Assembly: GCA_907165135.1 (NCBI GenBank)
Contig: OU015569.1
Location: forward strand, 2,852,001 to 2,916,000
DNA from: Oikopleura dioica
Taxonomy: Eukaryota > Chordata > Appendicularia > Copelata > Oikopleuridae
DNA length: 64,000 nt
Reading direction: 5' to 3'
Of the stretch, positions 10,192-21,839 are shown piece after piece; positions within the stretch are counted from its first letter, which is position 1, and each line of letters starts with the position of its first letter. Made by a program: the position numbers and the translations under genes. The notes under the pieces are model-generated. The model made no database searches and had not been told where the DNA came from. It was given only the letters and a program-made list of their open reading frames with translations.

Positions 10192-12816
10192 ATGGCGACC
10201 CTGCTGCCCTGGAATTTCTTTATCACGCCGTTCGCATATTGGATGACGAAACTGCAACGTTCCGATTGGAAAAACCAAACCTCTCCTGACACGATGAGCC
10301 TCACATTGACCAACATCTCAATCGAGCTGGGCAAGAATCAAAACTTACGAATCGGAAGTGGGGCGGCTCCTCCCGCGACGGAAGACAACTGCACCAATGA
10401 CTGGGAGTTTAACCCGCTTCAAAAGTTCTGGAGCTCGACACTTGCCATTTCGACGATGGGAACGAATCTGATCTTCTGCTTCTTGACGACAATCTTAGCA
10501 AAGAAGATTCCTAGAAAGACGCGATTCTTAGGTATTATGAATGTCCCAGTCCAGCCAATCTTTTTTTCCTTGATTTTCAGTAATATTTTATCTAAAAATT
10601 TGTCTCCAGGTTGCCTTCTTGGATATGTTCTGTGCTTGAGCGCTACGCTGGCAATGGTGCGAATCAATTTCGAGGATAAAATACCAGTCTTCTTTGGAAC
10701 TACGATGGGCATTGTCGTTTTGATTACAATTTGCTGCGCAGTTTTCCAGACGTCTCTTTTTGGCCTTGCTTCTGAGTTCCCGATGGACTTGGGCATCATG
10801 GGCGCTGTGATGGGCGGCCAAGGCTGCGGTGGAATTTTCGCCTGCGTGGTCAACTTGCTTACCTTAGGTTAGTAACGATAACTAAAAAGAACTGGCTGAG
10901 CAAAGAGTTCGCTGGCTGACAGCTACGGCGAGTTTATTAGATTCGCAAAAAAAAAGAAATAAGTTTTTGTTCAAAGCAAAAAAAGGTTCTTTCTAAAACG
11001 TATGTTGGAACCTTCCTATTCACACAATGTTGTGAATAAGCTACAAGGGTTGTTTTGTGACGCTAATGGCAAATTGCTTGTAGGCCTCTTCGACGATCCA
11101 CTGGAGTCTGCTTTCATTTTCTTTTTGCTGGCGATTGTGTTCACCCTCTTTGGCATTTTCATGTTTCTGCGAATAATTCGCCACCCACTCTACATTCAAC
11201 ACGTTCACGATGGCGATCAGAAAAGCATGGACAGGTTTGCTAAGTGATCCAAAATACTAATTTCGCGACATGGCGTTATTACTCAAAATCGCCAGTGAAC
11301 CACCACCACAAGTGCGTTTAGGCAACTTTTCTTGTTATTTCAAATCGATAAAAACGAACGTTAAAATTCTTGTTCTTATTTTCTAAAAAGTTCATCAACG
11401 ACACTCTTTTTTCATTATTCTAAAAACTAACTCATCAAAAAACGAAAATCAAAGCTCTGGAAAAGGCTATAATAGGATTGGCAAGGTCTAAAACTATTTT
11501 AGCAATGCAGAAAATGTCGAAAACGAAGCGATGCTGAGCGATGCGAATATCACCTTTGGCGACTTTGTGAAGACAACTTTGTGGCCCTACATGCTTTCCG
11601 TGTTCCTCTGCTTCGTCGTCACATTAGGTAGGAGCTAACTGTATTCTTTGGCTATTGAGACGCTAAACTTCAAGCATCTGCGCGTCTTGTTAGCAACAAG
11701 CTCGCATTAGCGCGTTCTTCGAGGATGTTTAATGTCATATGTTTCATTGTAATAACGTGCGTTTTCCGAGACGCGATTTTAATTTTCTCGCAGGGCTCTT
11801 CCCCGCCGTCGCAGCTTTCGTCCAGCCCATCAATTACGATTGCAATAATGTCTACCACACGAAGTGGTTCCAGCCCATCTGGTGTTTCACTCTCTTCAAC
11901 GTCGGCGACACCATAGGAAGGCGTTTCAATGCACAATGCGCGATTTCCGCTTAAAATTTTTGAAGCGTTGTTTACGTCCTCGAATGATTTCATGCCTTTG
12001 GCAGATTAGGCTGGATAATCACGTTTTCGTTCGAAATTTGCAAACACCGAAAAAGGCCGAGTCTCTGCCTCCAAAGTGCCTTTTCCTAAGCCACAAGAGG
12101 TAATTTAACCCTTTTTAACGCATTCTAGAGCTCGTTTGGCTCACGATGGACTTATAAACTCAGAGTCAGCGCGAAAATAGCGAGATAGGGAGCAGGAACA
12201 TTGCTCTAGCATTTTCAAACACGTTCACTCAAATCTTATCGTTTATTTTGAACCAGTTTACACAACTGTTAATGGAAACGATAACAGACCTCAACTTCCT
12301 TGTCTAAATACGTTTTAGCGAGTCATCTAGTGATTTTATATTTTTGCGAATAGATAGTTGATTCATCGAATGGTCAGTTTCCTGTATATCACCAAAAAAG
12401 AACCGCTTTTTCAATTCTTAAAAGCTTCCATTGTTCGTTCAGTCGATGAAACTGCTCACCGCTTCTATCGTCCGATTCGGCTTCGTCTTCCTTCTTCCCC
12501 TATGTAACATCGTAACAGCCGATCGAAGCACCAGCATCGTCTTCTACTCCGACTGGGTTTATATAATCATCATGGCTGCAATGTCCCTCTCCGGTGGAAT
12601 CATCTCAAGTAAGGCTTCGTCGATAAGATCAGATTTTCGACGATAAACGAAAGAACTTGGCTAACGTATGTATTTTCAGCTCAAGCTATGTCTTTTGCCT
12701 CGCAAATCGCGCCAAGACATTTGAGCGACGATGTTGGTAACACGATGGGAACCTCGCTCGTTGCTGGTCTTTGTGGTGGAGCTGCCTTTTCATTCCTCAT
12801 TCTTTTCGTCATGTGA
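10192..12816 (+). CDS. SLC29: Equilibrative nucleoside transporter (SLC29/ENT family)
   Basis: Multi-pass carrier for nucleosides across the plasma or an internal membrane. The N-terminus has the ENT signature LLPWNFFITPF-YW. The segment QTSLFGLA...MGGQGCGGIFA matches the TM5 region, FPAVAAF the TM7 region, and FNVGDTIGR the loop after TM8. The protein ends in a hydrophobic helix, SFLILFVM. Exons: 10192-10531, 10610-10866, 11084-11234, 11503-11627, 11794-11920, a short uncertain one near 12011, then about 12444-12606 and about 12680-12816. The start ATG lies 1 nt after a TTATTTAG acceptor, as in a trans-spliced message. The exon ending at 11920 has GC rather than GT as donor. The exon near 12011 is the only one I could not phase cleanly. 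No frameshift elsewhere. Confidence 0.85.
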
Positions 12817-14440
12817 TGAGCTTTTATACCTGTCGATTGCATTTCTTTTTGTTCTGCTGAAAATAAACCATTCTCCTGAGTGCCAAGAGTGATAAACCTG
12901 GGTTGTTTTGATCCAAGCAACTGAGTTTGTAAGACAAAGAGCGTTCGAGGTGGTGCACCATTCGAACTCGGTTGGAGAGCGCCACCGATACCGCGCGGGA
13001 CTTGCGCTCAACTTACAGAAAAAGATCCCTTTTCCTTTCGCTGAAAATTTTGAAATGCACTAAGCCGAATATCTGCTTTTTGTGTAGTTTTTTTTTCTAG
13101 CATCATTCTTATCATCTCGTCAGCACGGACTTTCAAGAGGATTCCAATTGGGAAAACAAGAGACAGCGAAATTTATCAGAGCGAGTTAGCCGATTTAATA
13201 ACCGATTTCTCGAATTACTTCTTGAATTGCTGGGATTTTTGAGATGAGAAACAAGAAGAGATCGTCTAGAACTGACTCAGGTTTGTTTTTATTCAGATAA
13301 ATTTTGATGCATTTATTGTCAACAAGCTTCAATTATTAAGACATTGTCTTTCGTAATCAATTAATTCGTAATGTCCTCTAGATTCAATTTACGGCCCAAC
13401 AATGTGAAGTTTTTGCCTAAAAATAAACTCGAAAGAAAACGAATTCCTTGGAATCCCATTAGGTGAATTCTAGCGCTCATAATATCGGTTTCCAATTTCA
13501 GGGAATATAAAAAGATTTCTCTGAATGCGAACAAGTTGCCAAAACACCTTTTATCCGGCTTCTATGAATAAACCACACCCTTCTTTTTCTATAAATACGA
13601 TCCCAAAATACTCAACAATCCACAAATCCGCGAATATAGCCCTTTTAGTTGAAGCTTGTTTTACACATGACAACTGGGTATTTGCGCAACTTTGAAAGCC
13701 AAAAGAAAGAAAGTTTTCTAAAAAAGGTGCGCGGCGATCGCTAGAATTCAAAGGGTATTATTTTAATCGCGCATTATCGGATTGCGAGAGGGAGACCGAT
13801 TAGATGTTGCCGGGAATCGTAAACGTGCGTGCTGGGATTTTATATTTTTGGTAAGAGAGCCGCGCTAACGAGATAACTGTGTACTCAGGCCGGGCTTCTA
13901 ATGAGTCTGAAGAGAGAGTCACTTTCCTGGCGCACAAGGGTCTTACCGAATACGCGCCACAATTAAGACACTTGCATCCACGAGAAAGCCCATCTCATCC
14001 TCTCGAGATAAGTGATAGAAGATATGTGGCTTATGTTCTTCTGGCGCACATTAGAACATGGACTATCCGCTAGCAGCTACTAGCTAACTGTCCTCACTAA
14101 GCCGCGATTGAGTACTTTCGAGTAAACGTGTCTCCAAAATCGCAAAAATTAGAAAGATGATCTTTTGAGCCGATTTCGCTTTCGAAGTCACCCGATCAGC
14201 CGCTGACATCAGCTTGGATTATCAATGCTCCCTATGACCCGAGTCGTGGCGCGATTTTCACGGCTTCTGAAGTTCGCCCTAAACTCGCATAATTTTCATT
14301 TCAAAGTACTAAGTCTTTATTAATTTTAATGCTCCTCCCTTGTCATCAAAACTTCAGCGCGGTCTTTATCTCTTCCCAAATGACTATTTGTAAAGGGATA
14401 TTATTATTCCAGTTCTGAAAAAGAAAAACACTTTCATTTC
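12817..14440. other. Intergenic, no gene recognised
   Basis: About 1.6 kb after the transporter stop. Open frames at 13551-13751 (-) and 13879-14073 (+) are short and unlike known proteins. I found no repeat or RNA gene. Confidence 0.35.
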
Positions 14441-14442
14441 AG

Positions 14443-14714
14443 AAGCAAATGACGTCGCCACCCTCGAGTTCAGCAAAGCAGTGCGCGATCTGAGCTTCGA
14501 AGTAATAGGTAAACGATTCAATGAGGGACTGTTTATTTACGAGTCTTTCTCAGAGCCCCTCGGACTGGACCCTTTTGTCGAGATGCAGAAGGTCGAAAGA
14601 AAGCGGCGTTTCAGTTTGAAGGCTTCGGCGAAACGGGCGTTCTCGCGTGTGACTGGGCGGAACAAAAGGAACGGGCAGAACAAGCTGGTATTCCGAGCAA
14701 AGGAAAATGAATAG
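14443..14714 (+). CDS. Unrecognised, possible C-terminal exons
   Basis: A TTTCATTTCAG acceptor precedes a coding-like exon (AND-VATLEFSKAVRDLSFE). A possible intron GTAATA...CTTTCTCAG leads to a second exon encoding a very basic tail (KVERKRRF...KASAKRAF...GRNKRNG) that stops at 14714. No domain is recognised. The upstream exons were not identified, so this may be the 3' end of a gene beginning in 13.9-14.4 kb, or a spurious call. Confidence 0.3.
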
Positions 14715-15535
14715 GAAGTAAGCCAGCCGCTTTCGGATAAGGATACTCCTCAGTCCCGAAATGACGGGTGCAGGAAGTGAAATAAGGGGTTATGAGTGCT
14801 TCCGCCACTAGAATTTTATTCGAATTAAACACGCCGCGCTCTAGGTAGACTAAACACGTTGTCATAGCAGAGCACTGTCTTTGCTAGTAGCTTACTAGCA
14901 AAAGTTCATATTATCGATATTTACTGTATAAAACAAGAGCCAAAATAAAAAGCCCTTCTTGAGAAAGCCAGGCGTAACTCTTTCGCGATGTCCATTTCCG
15001 ACTTCCCAGATGTGCCCGATGATATTATCGCCTGATTATCGAAATCCAACAAGGTAAATATCGTAATCTTTAAAGCCCTTCAGTTTTGGTGGAATGCTCG
15101 TCGAAACTCCCTCCTGATACAGAAATCTCGCGTTCATGAAATATGAGCTTCTTCAACTCAATCAAACAAACTTGCAATAAACAATAAACGAAATGCTTTT
15201 TAATGAAGTGTATTTTGTAGAAAAATAGAATCTTTTATTGTTGATAAATATTCTTGAAAGAAGAAGCGTATAGAAAAATAATGAAATAAAATATAGAACA
15301 TGAAGAAGAATATAAAAATAATAAAAAAATGGCTCATCGTTCTCTTGGTCGTTTTCAGTGGGAATAGTCGAAAAACGTGTCTTTTTCAATGTTCAAAACT
15401 GTACTTCTCCTTATCGCAGATCCTTTTGCCAGTGTGCAAATTTCGCGAAAAATAATTCGCGGTTTCTGTTCTCTTCGATATTTACTCTCGCCTGGCGCGA
15501 AATTGGTACCGAGGGACTGGTTACTGAGGGATCGA

Positions 15536-16880
15536 TCATTCGAAAATGCTCGTTTCGAAAAAATAAATTGATATTACGCATAGTAAATTTTGGAACATTC
15601 CTTGAAGCCACGAGTCGACGAGGAAGGGTGTATCTACATCCGAGGACGTGAATAAGTCCTCGTGACTCTGAGGAGAGTCGACGCCTACGGAATTGTTCGA
15701 GTACTCGTCTTTAATCCAGTCTTCCGGGGTGGGGATTCTTGCGCCAGTGACTTCAAGCATGGGCAGATGCTGGCTCATTCCGTGCTTCGTCTTAATAAAA
15801 ACAATCGAGTGATGATTTAATGAGTGCAACTCACGTGTTCTTCCATGGGAACACTCTCGTTCATGATCGGAATGCCGAAGTCAATTAAAACGTTGGAGAG
15901 ATCTGGGCAGTACGCATTGCGGTTGAGCGGGGATATCTTCGCCGTCTCCTGCGACTGTTTGAGGCTGCTCGAATCAACAATGACATTGACGTGATTCTAA
16001 AATAAATATTAATTCTTTATTGCCAGACGGACTATTAGTGGTCGGCAAGGCATGCTAAAGGTTAGCCTCTTCAACAATCACTAATAAACGAAATCAAGCT
16101 CACCTCTTGCGAGTCGGAGATTTTCGCCCTTTTCGCCGGACGCCCGCCATCATGCGAACTTCCTGTCGACGAGTTCTGTAGCTTCCAGCCAGATGGTGAT
16201 TCACTAAACTCGCTGGATCTTCTCAATTCACTCTCAATGTCACTCTGAAAGTATAAAGTTAAGCTCGATAATCCGCCGCTGAAAAGAAAAAACGCACCTT
16301 TGAAATTTTCAGACTCAGGCGCTGCGCCATGTCCACCATTTCCTGTATTGTGAGTACCTTAAAATATTCATGAGGCATAATGTTTTGTTTTCGCATTGAA
16401 TAGTAGATAGAAGTCGCGATTGGGATAAATAAACACGCGATTCCTGAAAGCCCGAAATCTCCTTCGAGTCGCAGAATACAGCATCAGCTAGTATTTGCAC
16501 TGGGAGGAAATTGTCAGCGAAAGTTGTGTGGTAGTTTGGGAGTGATTTCTTTTCTGCGATCGAGTTTACTCACGTCATGGCGTGCGAGGCGAAAGCTCAG
16601 CCGTATGAGCTCTTTCGGCGTGTATTGTGCAGGACGAGGCTCCTTGACGGATGGCTGAGGGGTCCCAAGGCAGCTCAGCCAGTCGAGCGAAGTAAGCGAG
16701 TCGTCCTTGCTCACAGAGCTCACATTCTTTGCCAGTTTGTTCAGTGTGCGGATGGAAGTCACTGGAAGCTTCGAACTGAAAGCAATTTTAGAGACAAATA
16801 TCGTTTGAATTTTTGTATTCATTTTTGGAGCCCCTGAAATCAAGGAGGAATGATCATACCTTTGGCAAGGACCTTCAACA
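15536..16880 (-). CDS. Unrecognised multi-exon protein, Ser-rich
   Basis: Six or so exons are separated by 40-100-nt introns: about 16575-16880, 16440-16490, 16300-16355, 16103-16240, 15832-15995 and 15536-15790. Segments include SVKEPRPAQYTPKELIRL, AQRLSLKISK, a GRPAKRAKISDSQE basic patch that could act as a nuclear localisation signal, and a conserved-looking RIPTPEDWIKDE near the C-terminus. Splice sites are GT-AG and the frames join. I do not recognise the family; the basic patch and Ser/acidic composition suggest a nuclear protein, which is inference only. The exact start (ATG at about 16821 or 16909) and the stop at 15536 are uncertain. Confidence 0.45.
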
Positions 16881-16909
16881 CTCATTTCTCTTTCCTCAAA
16901 CTTTTTCAC

Positions 16910-18644
16910 AATCGTTTCTCGTTTTTTTCAAAATTCTTCCTTCAAAATTTCTTTCGAGTCTTCCCGAGTTTTTGCTTTGTCCGAGCGATCTTTTCGATTT
17001 CCCTTACTCTCAAGTCCTTCTAAAATAAAATGTGAAGGTATTTCTTCGTACTAATGAAATGAAAAAAAAAGTTTGTGGAAGTTGTAGCTCGGGCGCCATT
17101 GAAACTCGCGCGGTGGAGTTCGCATTGTGCAAGCTTAAGTATCAAACATGGCTACCGCTGAGACCAATTGAGGGACAATTCCTGCCCGCGAGGCAAATTA
17201 AAACTCGCCGGGAGTGCGAGCACAATTGTTCCCAGCCCCAATTTCCGTCGCCGCGCAGTATTCTCAATAGAAGTTGAAATTGTGGAATCGGGCTGTTTTC
17301 TCTTCGCAGGGGGAATACGTTCGCCCCTTCGCAAAATCAAGACACGTATCTGGTTTGAGTTATTGAGTCCGAGCCCGTGCTTTGTGTGCCTTGCCCTTGG
17401 GTCTCGAATGTTTTTTGTCCTCAGCTTACATTGTTGGTCTTGGGCACACAATAAACCGAACTGCTCAACCCGGAGCTTCTCAGCTCACTTCCGCCTTCCT
17501 TTCCATAATTTAAAGCTCTTAGAAGAATCTAAAAATCTTTTCATTCTCATTCTTAAAATTGTCAGCTCCTGATTTTCTGCATCATAAAATTTTTAATATT
17601 GAGGGCAAGCTTTAATTTGCAGAAGAAGAGCTAACCCTAGCCCCAACTATAATCATCCTTCGTCAATGCTAACCCTAACCTAAGGAGGAAAATTCTAGAT
17701 GGAATTAACAATAAGTGGTAACTGACGGCAAAGTTGAACAAATATATGTTCTCCTAATATCTATGCGGTTTTTGGTGACATATTCTCTTTGACATAAAAA
17801 CTGTTATTGTACAGTAGCTGTCAACACAGGAAACTCGCCGCCAATTTCCTCAAGGCAAAGTTTACCCACTTGACTAAATGCCACCGTCGCCATTTTCGTG
17901 ATGGAGATTTTAAAATGCTAGAAAATTATACGCGCCCACAAGCAAGTACGGCATCGCCCCGCGGCGAGTGCCATTGACGACTTTGCGAAGAATAGACTTC
18001 TCCTTCAAAAAAGTCAAAAAAAAGAGAGCCGAAACTACACAGCGAAAGGAACTCTTGGTAAGTAACGAAATGGGGCAATTTCAGAACGTAAACAGTCGCG
18101 AAAAAACGGCGAGAAAACTCACGACTTTTTTATTTATGACGACGTTGCCCTGTCACGAAGTAAAGCTATGTTTGGATTTGCGTATTACTGCATTTTTCAT
18201 CGTTCGCAACAACTAATAAAGTTGGATTTATGGACCCGCATTAACAAAAGACTAAGACTTAGAACTTAGAACTTGCTGGAGGTTTAAAATTTCTCTAATA
18301 AAAATCAAAATTTAACTGTAATGCCATCAAGCGTTCTTTTACAAAGGAGGTTTTTTCTCTCTAATCAGAATTTGATGTTTGCACGGTTATTGAGGCCGAG
18401 GCGAGAAAAATGGAAATACAAGTTGATCCGGATGGCGGCTTTAATTGAATTGTGTGGCGATTCCAAACACAGTCCCAAGGCATTCCCTAGCGACCTACGA
18501 TTTCTTGAAAAACAAAAAAATTGTAGTACTTGTGAAAAAAGTGAACACTTTTTTAAAATAGCTTTATTTTATTAAATAAAATGTCGCTTTTTAAACGTGA
18601 GCGAGACAGAGCGTTTTTAATCACAGACTTTCAGCAGCCAAGAC
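16910..18644. other. Intergenic, no gene recognised
   Basis: 1.7 kb between divergent genes. A plus-strand frame at 17168-17572 has no splice structure or family resemblance. Small direct repeats CTAACCCTA-like occur near 17635-17680. I can support nothing else. Confidence 0.35.
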
Positions 18645-20663
18645 ATGGATGGTGGGGTAAGCAACAAACTAAAGCAAAAAGGCTCAGAGCAAACTTCAGT
18701 CGAGCAGAAACCGCTCTCAGTTGACCAGTGGTTTGACAATAATCCGAGAAGACACAAGGCACAGAACAAAATCAAGTGAGCGTCAGTAAAGTGAATAAAC
18801 TTTGTATGTTGCTTTAGGAGAATACACGAACGAATTCCTGAGTCTTGCTGGGCTGCTTACGACAGATTTCTGAGAACAGAAGGTAAGAATTGATTTTTAC
18901 TTTATTTTTTCGTTTACCTCATTACAGTAGGGTGATATTGAACCGAATTTCAGTTTCATTCCATTCCCATTCGTGGTCCCCATCACTCCAATAATTAACG
19001 ACTTGCTTTCCATCGTCGTCATAACTTTCCAATTCTTGTCGACTATCTCGTAGTACTAATCCCGTATATCTATGAGTTTCTTCCACCACGACCTTGAACT
19101 TTGGCCCGCCATCTAAAATGTTATAAATGAAAAAAAAAACTAAAATAAATTTACCCTCATTTCCGATTTGAAGGCAAACTCGTTCGTCTTCTACATAATA
19201 GTCACCCAAAAATTTAAGAGTCCATCCGCCCAACTTAACAATGAAATCCTGATAAACCCAAAACTTCATTGAAATTTTAATAATGTCTTTAAAAAAAAAC
19301 AAACACATTAAACTCTTTCCTTCAAATTTGTTTTTTTCTCGCCGCGTTTAAAAAGTTTGAGAAAATTCAACATTTCATCGTATTCCATCTGCTCTCTCAA
19401 ATCCGGACCGCCAAAGAAGTGACCTCGAACAAGATTCTTGTTTGGTTCCAGATCTGCTTAATAACACACTTTAAAAAACTCCTAAAGCCCAGTCTTACCT
19501 TCAATAAGAGCCCTGTAAGCTTTCTCCTTTCGTTGAAACTTTGCTTCTGCCTTTTTGAAAGCAGCTTGAATTTCCACTGCGCTGGCGTCTTGCGGGACCC
19601 CAAGAACTCCAAGGTTGTAGTCTCTTGAGGATTCTGAGCTCATCTTAAATAAAAACGCCGTCAATAAATATTAAAAGATTAATTGTCATAAAAATAAGTC
19701 TAATTGAAAAAGCGCCCTAACTTCGAAAAAAAATTGCACTGAAAGGCGGCTGCAGCAATTTTTGAGACACAAATCAAAGCTAGCCAAACAAACTCGTTTA
19801 TTATTCAAAATGTGAGCTGCTTTATTTATGCTTAATTTCCCATCATAACAACCTTTTTATAGGCATACAAAATGACAACGAAGAACTCCTCTCAAAACTG
19901 GAAAACTCCAAAGCCGAAAGTATCTACGCCCTGCGCAACAACGACAAGCTCTACGAGGCCCGCAATCGTGCAGAACTTGCTTCTGTGCTCTTCGAAGAAG
20001 CTCAAGAACAACAAGATTCAGTTGACCAAATGCGACGAGAACTCGCACACGAGAAGCTAGTTGTTTCTTACGGAGAAGTTGAGCGAACACCTGTTTCAAT
20101 CGCTAGAAAAAGTCAGAAGAAAACGGAAGTCGTCAAGCTGCCAAAAATCGACCACATTCCAGGAAATGCCTTTATTAATGGATTTCTTGAAAGAACTTTA
20201 GATAGCAAGAGCATATCTTTTTTACGAAAAAAAATTAAAAGTTTCTAAAAGCAAGAAAAAGTACCTTCATATGTGGATACAAAAGCAAAGGAGATGAAAT
20301 TAGTGAAGGATACAGAATTGGAATTGGGGGATTTCAAATTTGAAGAAGACGAAGAAGTTCCACAAGTCACAAATTATGCTGGTACTAAATTAGGCATTTG
20401 ACTCCTTTCTAATACAATTTAGGGTCAAAGGGCCCTAGATGGAGGCCAATTCAACATCAAGGCTACGGAGAACTCTTCAAGACGTACAAAAATCGACGAG
20501 CAAAAAGTCAGCAAAAGGTTTGGCTTTCTTTTTCTTCGCCATAACGTTTTTATCCCAGAAAAACGACAGCATCGGAGTCAACGATCTCAAAGAATTTGAG
20601 CAGCGGCGAGTGCAACCATCGAGTTTCCATTTTAGAGCCCGACAAGGACTTCTGCTCCAATAA
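18645..20663 (+). CDS. Unrecognised coiled-coil protein hosting a nested gene pair
   Basis: Inferred exons: 18645-18651, about 18703-18776, 18818-18882, 19863-20200, 20252-20381, about 20423-20518 and about 20559-20663. The N-terminal part contains SVDQWFDNNPRRHK and RIHERIPESCWAAYDRFLR. A heptad-like Glu/Lys-rich stretch follows (NDNEELLSKLENSKAE..., RNRAELASVLFEEAQEQQ), then an acidic part (ELELGDFKFEEDEE) and a basic C-terminus (FKTYKNRRAKSQQK). I do not know the family. The junction between 20200 and 20252 stays in frame only with a GA-AG intron (GATAGC...TAAAAG). The 980-nt intron 18883-19862 carries a complete antisense pair of small genes. Confidence 0.5.
18922..19269 (-). CDS. Unrecognised small acidic protein, second of a nested pair
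   Basis: Exons 19155-19269 and 18922-19112 join in phase 1 and encode about 101 residues, beginning MKFWVYQDFIVKLGGWTLKF and ending in an aromatic, acidic C-terminus (YWSDGDHEWEWNETEIRF). Beta-rich by appearance. It starts 38 nt after the stop of the J-like gene, a spacing typical of larvacean operons. An alternative ATG overlaps that stop (TTTAATG at 19306-19310) and would add a short hydrophobic leader. I do not recognise the family. Confidence 0.45.
   Translation of the reverse strand: MKFWVYQDFIVKLGGWTLKFLGDYYVEDERVCLQIGNEGKFILVFFFIYNILDGGPKFKVVVEETHRYTGLVLRDSRQELESYDDDGKQVVNYWSDGDHEWEWNETEIRFNITLL
19308..19643 (-). CDS. Small protein with a J-like domain lacking HPD
   Basis: Exons 19499-19643 and 19308-19456 encode 97 residues. 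The start of a DnaJ-type fold is clear (DYNLGVLGVPQDASAVEIQAAFKKA, residues about 8-32), followed by KAYRALIE. Where an HPD tripeptide should lie between helices II and III, the sequence reads QRK, so it should not stimulate Hsp70. The C-terminal half has GHFFGGPDLREQMEYDEML, reminiscent of helix IV and a linker. The ATG at 19643 directly follows a TATTTAAG acceptor. The gene lies inside the intron of the plus-strand coiled-coil gene and is followed at 38 nt by another small gene on the same strand. Confidence 0.55.
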
Positions 20664-21310
20664 ATTGTACACAACGTTTGTCAAATTAATAAGTGCAAGT
20701 GCAACTCTGGTTAAATACGCTCTTTTTTTTCTGGGCGAGGCGGCGAAATTAGTTGCCAAGTCTCGAAAATTAATATTTGATCGATAGTACGGCGGCAACT
20801 GAAGCCCGACTTTGATTGCTTTTCTGAGTTTTCACTGTTCTTAGTTTAATTTGATCAAGATTTGGAAGGCATTAGCTCTTCTTGACGAGAATACTCTTGA
20901 GGAGTCTTGAACTGGAATTGCAGGTCTTCGTGGGGCAAGGAAAGAACGCAAATTGCTGATGGAGCTAATCTGAGGAGAATCGGCTTTGAGTCCCTCTGGC
21001 GACTGTAACTGGGCGAGGACTCGGACACCGCGTTATCTAACCTTGCGTGAAAGGGAGAACCAAAATGGAAAAGCCCCAAATTTAATTTTGACTTTGCTGG
21101 CGACGCCAACCTTAATCATTTTTCATGTTTGCTTCTTCTCCTCAACTGCACATAAACTCAACCCTGGTGTATTTTTAGAGAGACCTTCTTTTGAACTGTA
21201 AGTAGTTTTTAGATTTGATATTATTTGCTGATCATTATTTCATTTGATCCGAATTTTTTCTGAAGGTTCCAAAATAGCAAGATGATATTTATTAATTTTG
21301 AGTTAAGGAT
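20664..21310. other. Intergenic, nothing recognised
   Basis: Spacer between the coiled-coil gene and the MULE element. No coding sequence or repeat that I can support. Confidence 0.35.
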
Positions 21311-21331
21311 CCCCCCGTAGACCGGCAGACG

Positions 21332-21782
21332 ACGGATTGAGTTGGCCCACTCCGCACGTGGGGCCAAGGCACAGGAGGTGTCAAGCCGAGATTGAATAGA
21401 TGCAAGGGACCACGCCGCCGGGGCGAACTCCTGCAGAGTCCAGTTCTGGGCCAAGTTTGGAGCAACTCTCGGTGTGAGACCTTGAGTAAACAGAATCAAA
21501 GGTCACATTGAGCCCGAGATCAGGATCAAGCTCATCCCCGGATAAGCCCTAAAAGTGAAGATATAGACGACCAAAAAATATAATTTGATGAAACTACGCC
21601 CAATAGGGTAATCGAGGGCGTAGAATCCGAATCTTCGGTTGAAAAAAACTTTTAATGTCAAATAAGCCACGGGCAGTAATCTTTACAACAATTACTGCCC
21701 TTAATTTCTGAAAGTATTTCCTGGATCCTGAGGGACTCATTTCTTATAAGGGCAGTATTTGTTGTAAAGATTACTGCCCTTT
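21332..21782 (+). repeat. Left TIR of the MULE element
   Basis: Inverted copy of 23878-24327. Includes the subterminal palindromes GGGCAGTAATCTTTACAACA...ATTACTGCCC and the block CTGGATCCTGAGGG. Only a few differences are seen by eye, for example ACTCATTT against GCTCATTT. Confidence 0.85.
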
Positions 21783-21839
21783 ATATTTTCGATTAAAAAA
21801 GAGTCGAAAAAGCTTTTATAAAAATGGAAACATATATTT

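Noticed and set aside
10419-10853. 144-codon minus-strand frame
   Set aside because: Exact antisense of SLC29 exons; its Lys/Pro-rich composition is a shadow of the transmembrane coding sequence.
21221-21499. Open frame of 92 codons near the MULE left end
   Set aside because: The same frame recurs at 24160-24366 because both lie in the inverted repeats. It is TIR sequence, not a gene.
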